Source: Acidimicrobiia bacterium (GTDB lineage Bacteria > Actinomycetota > Acidimicrobiia > Spongiisociales > UBA5794). Taken from it: a DNA stretch of 10,375 nt. The stretch lies in contig JAOZMA010000032.1 in the NCBI GenBank assembly GCA_029934555.1, forward strand, positions 1 through 10,375. The letters are read 5' to 3'. Position 1 is the first letter of the stretch, and each line of letters starts with the position of its first letter. The notes below the pieces were generated by a model, which did no database searches, was not told the DNA's origin, and worked only from the letters and a program-made list of their open reading frames with translations. The translations under genes were made by a program, and so were the position numbers. Below are positions 1 through 5,278 of this stretch, piece after piece.

Positions 1-624
1 GGTCTCGCCGGATTCGGCGATCGCTCGCTTGGTGGCGTCGTAGATCTTGTGTGCCTCGGATTTGAGGGCCTTGAGTTGTTCGACGTCACCACTCGCCTCC
101 GCGGCCGCCTTCAGCGTCTCGAGTCCTGCGATCGCTCCCCCGTAGATCTTCTGATGCGCCGGATTGTCGGTCTTGGTTTTGGCGTCGCGGAAGTAACCCA
201 GTTTGTAGTCGATCGTGTCGAGCGCTGCCTTCCGCGCCTCGGAGATCTTCTCTTCCTCGCTCTGTCCGACCGAGGCGGCGCGATTCTTCGTCTCGTGGTA
301 GATGGCGTGTGCCTGAGCGTCCATCACGCGAAGGTCTTCGATGTTGCTTGACGCCTCAGCCGATCCGCGGAGGTCGCGCAACCGGGCGATGCCGTCGTCG
401 TAGACCTGCTTGCGGTCGGCATTGTCTGTTTCGCCCTTGAGACCCGAGAGCAATCCGATCTTGTAGTCGATCGTGTTGAGCGTCTGGGCACGAACGGTCT
501 CGAGATCCCCGCTGCCGCTTTCGTCGGACGTCGCCGCTGCAGGAGCAGCCAGCGAGCCCACCACGAGTCCGAGCGCCATCAGAAGAACGAGGATGACCCT
601 CGTACGTGCCGTTGCATATGTCAT
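1..624 (-). CDS. Secreted two-repeat helical protein of unknown function (C-terminus beyond window)
   Basis: Open from an ATG at 624 to the window edge with no stop (208 codons visible), so the 3' end is missing. The start is supported by GGAGG about 6 nt upstream; an in-frame ATG at 639 lies upstream of that site and is less likely. Residues 1-31 look like a Sec signal peptide: Arg residues, a hydrophobic stretch around 10-24, then an AAPAAA segment before TSDES. The mature part holds two copies of a repeat of about 75 residues (about 45-116 and 131-202, offset 86). By hand count roughly 29 of 70 positions are identical. Shared landmarks are TIDYK-x-G (51-57 and 137-143), K-x-x-TDN (63-68 and 149-154), AEAS (89-92 and 175-178) and AH-x-IY-x-x-TK (105-113 and 191-199). 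The residue pattern suggests alpha-helical bundles. I do not recognise the family. The second repeat ends like the first, so a third copy may follow outside the window. An extracytoplasmic structural or binding role is only a guess. Confidence 0.82.
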   Translation of the reverse strand, partial: MTYATARTRVILVLLMALGLVVGSLAAPAAATSDESGSGDLETVRAQTLNTIDYKIGLLSGLKGETDNADRKQVYDDGIARLRDLRGSAEASSNIEDLRVMDAQAHAIYHETKNRAASVGQSEEEKISEARKAALDTIDYKLGYFRDAKTKTDNPAHQKIYGGAIAGLETLKAAAEASGDVEQLKALKSEAHKIYDATKRAIAESGET

Positions 625-659
625 CGGTGCCTCCACCATGTGTGGCGAAGCGCCGGCAT
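621..659 (-). other. Possible 12-codon leader ORF overlapping the start of the repeat protein
   Basis: On the minus strand an ATG at 659-657 lies directly behind GGGAGGGGA and opens a 12-codon frame, MPALRHTWWRHR. Its TGA (623-621) overlaps the ATG of the secreted repeat protein as ATGA. The frame contains two adjacent Trp codons and covers the downstream ribosome binding site. The overlap would allow translational coupling. The gap between GGAGG and this ATG is short (about 3 nt), and a frame this small can arise by chance, so the call is tentative. Confidence 0.25.
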
Positions 660-679
660 TCCCCTCCCGCCCGGGAGGC
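629..679 (-). promoter_or_regulatory. Leader with a hairpin and a competing anti-Shine-Dalgarno segment
   Basis: In the minus-strand leader, CCTCCC (678-673) and GGGAGG (668-663) form a 6-bp hairpin with a 4-nt loop. The same segment read as GCCTCC (679-674) is also complementary to GGAGGC (634-629), the ribosome binding site of the repeat-protein gene. The two pairings exclude each other, which is the arrangement expected of a translational switch. The local hairpin should be the more stable form. I cannot match the leader to a known riboswitch class. Confidence 0.3.
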
Positions 680-727
680 TCCTATGCGAACCAGGAGAAC
701 GGAGACGCATCGCTCCGATCCCTTCCC

Positions 728-749
728 GAGTGTCTTCGTCCCGACACTC
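728..749 (-). terminator. Hairpin downstream of the nitroreductase-like gene
   Basis: GAGTGTC (728-734) and GACACTC (743-749) form a perfect 7-bp stem with an 8-nt loop, about 75 nt past the stop of the Ddn-like gene on the minus strand. No T-tract follows, so it is at best a weak or factor-dependent terminator. The remaining spacer (625-824) holds the leader of the secreted repeat protein and no further gene that I can support. Confidence 0.3.
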
Positions 750-824
750 CGAATTCTTGAGACCGGGTGGCTCAAATGAGTCGAACGAACCACGGACACC
801 GGCGGATCATGGGCCCACCGACGA

Positions 825-1235
825 CTAGAAGGTGGGCGGGTCGAGGAAGACGACGGGGATCTCGCGGTCGGTGCGGGACTCGTACACCGCATAGCCGTCG
901 TACGCGTCGAGGACTTGAGGCCACCAGACCTTCCGTTCATCCGGTGTCGCCGTCGTCGCCGTGACGGGCCAGCGATCACCAAGAACCTGGACGCTCTGGA
1001 CGATGGCTCCTGGCTCTGCCAGCAGATTCATGTACCAGTGGGGATGATGATCCCTCCCGCCCCAGGACGCGATGACGACAACTCGTTCGTCGTCGCGCAG
1101 ATAGAGGAGTGGCACCGTGTGCTGCTTCCCGGACCGTCGTCCTGTGGTCGTCAGCAAGCACATGTCGTTGTCGACGAGCCGGCGACCCACCGCTCCGCGA
1201 GTGCCGCGATACAGCACACGGTGGAGCGACGACAT
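825..1235 (-). CDS. Deazaflavin (F420)-dependent nitroreductase family protein, Ddn-like
   Basis: A 136-residue protein matching the small split-barrel family of M. tuberculosis Ddn, whose members bind the deazaflavin F420H2 (or sometimes other flavins) and reduce nitro compounds or quinones. Visible family landmarks are LLTTTGRRSG (27-36), which in Ddn-like proteins contacts the cofactor phosphate, the strand RVVVIASWGG (51-60), PHWYMNL (65-71), a DERK-x-x-WPQV segment (99-108) and the C-terminal DREIPVVFLDP. Length and order match Ddn (about 150 residues). The start is uncertain. ATG at 1235 has only a weak ribosome binding site, whereas an in-frame TTG at 1259 has AGAGGG 9 nt upstream and would add 8 residues (LRDRTAKY); the longer form is plausible because the N-terminal helix belongs to the fold. 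The protein is probably cytoplasmic or membrane-associated. It lies divergent to the ugp-like cluster with no evident functional link. The substrate cannot be told from sequence. Confidence 0.85.
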   Translation of the reverse strand: MSSLHRVLYRGTRGAVGRRLVDNDMCLLTTTGRRSGKQHTVPLLYLRDDERVVVIASWGGRDHHPHWYMNLLAEPGAIVQSVQVLGDRWPVTATTATPDERKVWWPQVLDAYDGYAVYESRTDREIPVVFLDPPTF

Positions 1236-1336
1236 GTATTTCGCTGTTCGATCTCTCAACGTTTCAGACCCTCTCGCGTCGCACTCCGCCGCCGGAACCA
1301 CCGTACCGCCTGATGTGGCACAAGCCCCTTTTCGAT

Positions 1337-1347
1337 TCGTATAAGAT
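1337..1347. promoter_or_regulatory. AT-rich patch with -10-like hexamers in the divergent spacer
   Basis: The spacer between the Ddn-like gene and the ugpB-like gene has one AT-rich patch. On the plus strand TAAGAT (1342-1347) fits the actinobacterial TANNNT -10 pattern and would give a leader of roughly 85 nt for ugpB. On the minus strand TATACG (1342-1337) overlaps it and could serve the Ddn-like gene. No good -35 hexamer is visible for either, so this is only a candidate. Confidence 0.3.
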
Positions 1348-1399
1348 GAACGAGTTCGACGCACGGTGCCTTCCGGCAGCGTGCAGATCGATCGAGTAC

Positions 1400-1415
1400 G
1401 CGGCACACATGCCGC
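1400..1415 (+). promoter_or_regulatory. Small inverted repeat upstream of the ugpB ribosome binding site
   Basis: GCGGC (1400-1404) and GCCGC (1411-1415) form a perfect 5-bp stem with a 6-nt loop, about 10 nt before the GAGGAAGGA ribosome binding site (1425-1433) of the ugpB-like gene. It could be an operator half-site pair or an mRNA hairpin near the translation start. It is too short to be decisive. Confidence 0.25.
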
Positions 1416-1439
1416 TTTGCCAATGAGGAAGGATGGCTC

Positions 1440-2909
1440 GTGAAGGGTCTATTGAAATACCTGGTGCTCCTTGCTGTAGTGATGCTTGTTGCTGCTGCAT
1501 GTTCGAGCGACGACTCTGATTCTGGAACGGATACGACCGCAGCTGCAACCGAGACGACCGCAGCTGCAACCGAGACGACTGTTGCTGCAACCGAGACGAC
1601 GGCAGCAACGGCGACGACAGCGGCGCCCACCGAGAAGATCGATATCGACTTCTGGGTAGCGTTCTCTGACGAGTCACGTCTCGGATTCGCAAACGACAGG
1701 GCTGCAGAGTTCAACGAAGGACACCCTGAGTACAACGTGAGAGTGACCTCGTTCGCGTCATACAACGACGTGTTCGACGCTGCCATTCTTGCTGTAGACA
1801 GTGGAGAGCCCCCGGGCCTCATCCACTTCTTCGAGGCCGCCACCAGGCAGGCACTCGATGCTGTGGACGGCGACGGGAACCCGATCTTCAAGTCGGTTAC
1901 CGACGCGATCGCCGGTCGTACCGAGATCCTCGGCGAGCCGGTCGTTCTCGACTCGGTCGTCGATGCAGCACGCAACTACTACACGGTGGACGGTTCGTTC
2001 TACTCGATGCCGTGGAACACGTCAACGACGGTCATGTTCAACAACATGGACATGCTCAACGAAGCCGGAATCACCGAGCCGCCCGCCACGTGGGCAGACG
2101 TTGAGACCGCATGTGCAGCCGTTATGGCACTTGACGATGCACCCAGTGGATGCATCACATGGCCGAACCACTCATGGTTCGTCGAGCAGACGCTCGGCCA
2201 GCAGGGTGAGCTCCTCGCTAGCGCCGACAACGGCCGTACCGGCCGTGCGACTGAGGTCTTCCTCGAGTCCGACGGCATGATGAACTATCTCGAGTGGTGG
2301 AAGAGCCTCAACGATGCGGGCTACTACACCTACACGGGTCTCCAGCGCGACTGGGACGGCACGTCGAATGCCTACCTTGCTGAAGAAGTGGCGATGCTCG
2401 TCTACTCGAGCTCGGACACGACGTTCTTCGATGACAACGCTGAGTTCACCAATGTGGCCAGCTTCATGCCTTATGACGGGGACGTCGACTACGTCGGCAA
2501 CCTCATCGGTGGCGCGACGATCTGGATGCTCGACGGTATGGAAACGACGACGGAAGACGGAGCGCTTGCGTTCTTGAACTTCTTCTCGAACCCAGCCAAC
2601 GCAGCAGCGTGGCATCAGTTGACCGGGTACATCCCGATCACCCAGGACGCCGTCGATCTTCTCGAGAGCGAAGGCTGGTACGACGAGAGCCCGAACAGCA
2701 AGGTCGCATCCGACCAGCTCGCGGCAGCGAAGAACACCCCGGCATCGCTCGGTGCGTTGCTTGGTAACTTCGTCGGAATTCGTGACGTCATCACGCTCGC
2801 GATCGAGGACATCCTCGTGAACGATCTTGACGTGGCTACCCGCATGGCAGACGCCCAAGCGGAAGCTCAGAAGTCACTGTCCGAGTACGAACTGCTCTTC
2901 GGCGGTTGA
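1440..2909 (+). CDS. ugpB: Glycerol-3-phosphate/glycerophosphodiester ABC transporter substrate-binding lipoprotein, UgpB-like
   Basis: A 489-residue family 1 extracellular solute-binding protein. The GTG start at 1440 follows AGGAAGG with a 7-nt spacer. Residues 1-20 are a hydrophobic lipoprotein signal ending in VAAAC, with lipidation expected at Cys21. Residues 32-62 form a Thr/Ala/Glu linker encoded by 21-nt tandem repeats. The binding domain then follows the order remembered for E. coli UgpB: MPWNTSTTV near 190-198 (QPFNSSTPV in E. coli), FMPYDGD near 342-348, GGATIWML near 357-364, AAAWHQLTGYIPIT near 388-401 (AAEWHQKTGYLPIT) and LGNFVGIRDV near 441-450. This closeness is why I name it UgpB rather than a generic sugar-binding protein. 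Known UgpB proteins bind sn-glycerol-3-phosphate or glycerophosphocholine at the outer membrane face and deliver it to UgpAE. The dehydrogenase gene downstream supports the same ligand. The exact ligand (G3P, glycerophosphodiester or both) is not determined. Confidence 0.9.
   Translation: MKGLLKYLVLLAVVMLVAAACSSDDSDSGTDTTAAATETTAAATETTVAATETTAATATTAAPTEKIDIDFWVAFSDESRLGFANDRAAEFNEGHPEYNVRVTSFASYNDVFDAAILAVDSGEPPGLIHFFEAATRQALDAVDGDGNPIFKSVTDAIAGRTEILGEPVVLDSVVDAARNYYTVDGSFYSMPWNTSTTVMFNNMDMLNEAGITEPPATWADVETACAAVMALDDAPSGCITWPNHSWFVEQTLGQQGELLASADNGRTGRATEVFLESDGMMNYLEWWKSLNDAGYYTYTGLQRDWDGTSNAYLAEEVAMLVYSSSDTTFFDDNAEFTNVASFMPYDGDVDYVGNLIGGATIWMLDGMETTTEDGALAFLNFFSNPANAAAWHQLTGYIPITQDAVDLLESEGWYDESPNSKVASDQLAAAKNTPASLGALLGNFVGIRDVITLAIEDILVNDLDVATRMADAQAEAQKSLSEYELLFGG
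1533..1616 (+). repeat. 21-nt tandem repeat coding a Thr/Ala/Glu linker
   Basis: Four units of 21 nt start at 1533, 1554, 1575 and 1596. The first two are identical, the third differs at a few bases and the fourth is degenerate. Each encodes the heptad TTAAATE or a variant. The linker tethers the lipid-anchored Cys21 to the binding domain; such linkers are common in actinobacterial lipoproteins. The repeat number is likely to vary between strains through slippage. Confidence 0.85.
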
Positions 2910-2928
2910 TCACAACGACCATGGATTG

Positions 2929-2954
2929 GGGGGCGGAGCACCTGCTCCGCCCCC
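2929..2954 (+). terminator. Strong GC hairpin between ugpB and ugpA (attenuator or mRNA stabiliser)
   Basis: GGGGCGGAGC-type arms at 2929-2939 and 2944-2954 pair over 11 bp with a 4-nt loop (ACCT). The hairpin starts about 20 nt after the ugpB stop and ends about 45 nt before the permease start. No T-tract follows, so it is not a canonical intrinsic terminator. Hairpins at this place in ABC importer operons often keep binding-protein mRNA more abundant than permease mRNA; that role is inferred here. Confidence 0.6.
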
Positions 2955-2999
2955 ACATCCACATCGACAAGCGGATTCATCTATGAAATCTGACATCCG

Positions 3000-4379
3000 A
3001 TGCTGATTCTTGGCCTCGTCGTCGCAGCTGTTCTCGGCCCTCTCTACGTGTGGTGGCAGAACGACAACCCGACGGTCAAGCGCTACGGCATCGGATCGGC
3101 CGTCGCCGTGATCGGTGCAGCGGCCACCCCGTTCGCGATGGGCCGATGTGCCTTCAACGAGGGCACGAGCGGCGTCGACCACCTGCTTGCCTACAGCCTC
3201 ATGGCCGGTGGTGCGTGGCTTGCTCTGATGATCATGCAGGCGCTCTTCGATCGCTCAGACGGCAAGAAATCGGACAGCGCGGCAATGACCGGCGAGATCC
3301 GTACCGGCGGCTTCCGCCTCGGCTGGTGGGTGCCGTGGATGCTCCTCTCACCCACCCTCATCATTCTGATCTGGTTCCTCTACCTCCCTGCGGTCCAGAC
3401 GTTCACTCTCTCAACGAAGCTCACGAAGCTGGGCGCCCCGAAGTCGGTCGATGTCTGCTTCGGGAACTTCACCGAGCTCCTCATCACGGACCCGTGGAAG
3501 CTCGTCGCCTATCCGCTCCTCGCCATCGCCGCGGTTTACGGCGCACGGTTCTGGCTTGGCCGCTCAGAGCGAGGGACATGGAACCGCAAGGGCGCCGAGG
3601 TTGCCTCGATGTTCGCCATGCTCTCGATCTTCGTGGCGATGTATGCCATGTTCTCACCCGGCGGCGGCGGGCAGGTCGCCTACCGCCCGGTCTACCTCAA
3701 CACCGTCATCATCACCGTTGGCATCGTGGCGTTCGGCATGATCGGCGGCCTCGCCGTCGCCTATCTCGCGTTCCGCAAGATCCGCGGCGGCAGCCTGTAC
3801 CGGACCTTCCTGATCTGGCCGTACGCGATCTCGCCCGCCGTTGCCGGCGTTCTCTTCTTCATGATTTTCGATCCGACGGCCGGCATCTTCACCCACACGA
3901 TGGACGTCGTGTTCGGCATCGACGTTCCCAACTACCGGGAGAGCGCGGTGCTCGCGCAATCGTCGATCATCCTCGCGAGCGGATGGAAGATCCTCGGGTA
4001 CAACATCCTCTTCTACCTCGCCGGACTGCAGACCGTATCGACCGATCAGATCGAGGCGGCCGTCATCGACGGTGCGTCGTCGTGGCAGCGGTTCGTCAAG
4101 ATCGTCTTGCCGGCGTTGTCACCGATCACGTTCTTCCTTCTCGTGACGAACCTCACCTACGCGTTCTTCGAGGTATACGCAACGATCGACTTCATGACCA
4201 AGGGCGCCCCTGCGGGCAAGACGTCGGTAGCGATCTACGAGATCATCCGGATCGGCGTCAACAACGGTGACCTTGGCCGGGGTGCCGCACAGTCGGTCCT
4301 CTTGTTCGCTGCGGTGATCGCCGTCACCGTGTGGCAATTCCAGACAAGCGGCAAACGCGTTAGCTACGGGGGTTCGTGA
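3000..4379 (+). CDS. ugpA: ABC transporter permease, UgpA-like, with extra membrane segments
   Basis: A 459-residue MalF/UgpA-type inner-membrane permease. The core matches E. coli UgpA closely: WWVPWMLLSPTLI near 109-121, WPYAISPAVAGVLF near 273-286, the EAA loop EAAVIDGASS…LPALSPI at 352-375 (the contact to the ATPase), and LTYAFFEVYATID near 385-397. UgpA is normally about 295 residues with six spans. Here about 100 residues with three hydrophobic spans (about 2-18, 30-48, 62-83) precede the core, and about 65 residues with two more spans (about 167-183 and 202-219) sit between the usual first periplasmic loop and span 2, giving about 11 spans. The ATG at 3000 is the first possible start, because an in-frame TGA lies at 2991-2993. 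It has no clear ribosome binding site. The gene ends at TGA 4377-4379, overlapping the next ATG. The fold of the extra parts is unknown. Confidence 0.88.
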   Translation: MLILGLVVAAVLGPLYVWWQNDNPTVKRYGIGSAVAVIGAAATPFAMGRCAFNEGTSGVDHLLAYSLMAGGAWLALMIMQALFDRSDGKKSDSAAMTGEIRTGGFRLGWWVPWMLLSPTLIILIWFLYLPAVQTFTLSTKLTKLGAPKSVDVCFGNFTELLITDPWKLVAYPLLAIAAVYGARFWLGRSERGTWNRKGAEVASMFAMLSIFVAMYAMFSPGGGGQVAYRPVYLNTVIITVGIVAFGMIGGLAVAYLAFRKIRGGSLYRTFLIWPYAISPAVAGVLFFMIFDPTAGIFTHTMDVVFGIDVPNYRESAVLAQSSIILASGWKILGYNILFYLAGLQTVSTDQIEAAVIDGASSWQRFVKIVLPALSPITFFLLVTNLTYAFFEVYATIDFMTKGAPAGKTSVAIYEIIRIGVNNGDLGRGAAQSVLLFAAVIAVTVWQFQTSGKRVSYGGS

Positions 4380-5230
4380 TGGCAGAAGGACTTACCCCGG
4401 GAGTCAAGCGTAGGACCTGGATCAGAGGTCGACAGTGGCCATATCACATCAGTTTGATCGTGACTGCGATCGTGATCGCGTTCCCGCTGTTGTACGCCGC
4501 TCTCATCGCGACGCAGACCAACACCGAGATATTCGCGTTCCAGATGACCCCGGGTAGCGCTCTTCAATCGAACTTCGATGCCGTCTGGTTCGGGAGAGAT
4601 TTTGCCGGCGCCATGTGGAACTCAACCGTGCAGACGATCCTGGTCACGACCGGCAAGACCATCCTGGCCCTCCTCGCGGGTCTTGCGTTCGTCTACTTCA
4701 AGTTCCCGGGCAAGTGGATTGTGTTCTTCCTGGTCCTCATCACCCTGATGATGCCCACCGAGGTCATGATCCTTGCGATGTTCCGGTTGGTCTCGGGTCT
4801 CGGGTGGCAGGACACGATGGCGGCGATCGTGGTTCCGTTCCTGGCATCGGCGACCGGGGCGTTCCTTTTCCGTCAGCACTTCGCGAACCTGCCGGCTGAG
4901 CTGCTCGAGGCGGCCCAGATCGACGGAGCCTCGCCGGTGCAGTTCCTCACCAGGGTGCTGATCCCTCTCTCGTGGAACGTCATCGCAGCACTGTTCGTAA
5001 TCCAGTTCGTGTACACGTGGAACATGTTCCTGTGGCCGAGCCTGATCATCAGAGACGAATCGAAGCAGGTCGTCCAGGTCGCACTCCAGACGCTGACGAA
5101 TATCGACGGCGCCTTGACGTACGGACCTCTGATGCTGGCGGCGATCATCGCTTCGATTCCGCCTGCGATCGTGTTCTTGCTCATGCAGAAGCCGTTCATG
5201 AGCGGTTTCGCTATCGGCCAGCAGAAGTAG
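4379..5230 (+). CDS. ugpE: ABC transporter permease, UgpE-like
   Basis: A 283-residue MalG/UgpE-type permease of normal family length with six predicted spans. It tracks E. coli UgpE along its length: LITLMMPTEV near 120-129, ASATGAFLFRQHFANLPAELLEAAQIDGASP with the EAA loop near 177-196, and ALFVIQFVYTWNMFLWP near 204-220. It pairs with the UgpA-like protein in the membrane to form the translocation channel for glycerol phosphate. I chose ATG 4379 over GTG 4376. The ATG overlaps the upstream stop as TGATG, and the GGGGG run at 4368-4372 is 6 nt away, against 3 nt for the GTG. The overlap implies translational coupling that keeps the two permeases at equal amounts. No ATPase gene follows, so the ATP-binding subunit must be encoded elsewhere. 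Confidence 0.9.
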   Translation: MAEGLTPGVKRRTWIRGRQWPYHISLIVTAIVIAFPLLYAALIATQTNTEIFAFQMTPGSALQSNFDAVWFGRDFAGAMWNSTVQTILVTTGKTILALLAGLAFVYFKFPGKWIVFFLVLITLMMPTEVMILAMFRLVSGLGWQDTMAAIVVPFLASATGAFLFRQHFANLPAELLEAAQIDGASPVQFLTRVLIPLSWNVIAALFVIQFVYTWNMFLWPSLIIRDESKQVVQVALQTLTNIDGALTYGPLMLAAIIASIPPAIVFLLMQKPFMSGFAIGQQK

Positions 5231-5246
5231 GGCTTTTCGCCTCCCG

Positions 5247-5272
5247 TTCGGATCCGAATAGATAGGTACGAT
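5247..5272 (+). promoter_or_regulatory. Candidate leaderless glpD promoter with overlapping palindrome
   Basis: TACGAT (5267-5272) fits the TANNNT -10 pattern and stands 6 nt before the ATG at 5279, so transcription would start at or next to the first base of the start codon. The gene lacks a convincing ribosome binding site, as expected of a leaderless message. A perfect 12-bp palindrome, TTCGGATCCGAA (5247-5258), would cover about -32 to -21 and could be a repressor site. No consensus -35 hexamer is visible. The element would let the dehydrogenase be expressed apart from the transporter. Confidence 0.4.
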
Positions 5273-5278
5273 CGACTT

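Noticed and set aside
625..824. Known riboswitch (cyclic-di-GMP, cyclic-di-AMP, cobalamin or SAM type) in the leader of the repeat protein
   Set aside because: I compared remembered core motifs and found no convincing match; only generic hairpins and competing pairings remain.
356..982. Minus-strand open frame of 208 codons across the end of the Ddn-like gene and the secreted repeat gene
   Set aside because: It overlaps two better-supported genes in another frame and has a low-complexity Ser/Arg/Gly composition.
1256..1975. Minus-strand open frame of 239 codons opposite ugpB
   Set aside because: Its Val/Ala/Ser repeats are just the reverse reading of the ugpB linker repeat; no ribosome binding site or conserved motif was seen.
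2172..2858. Minus-strand open frame of 228 codons opposite ugpB
   Set aside because: No recognisable domain, and the plus strand encodes conserved UgpB motifs throughout.
3050..4270. Plus-strand open frame of 406 codons inside ugpA
   Set aside because: The product is Arg/His/Pro-rich with no motif; the ugpA frame carries the EAA loop and membrane spans.
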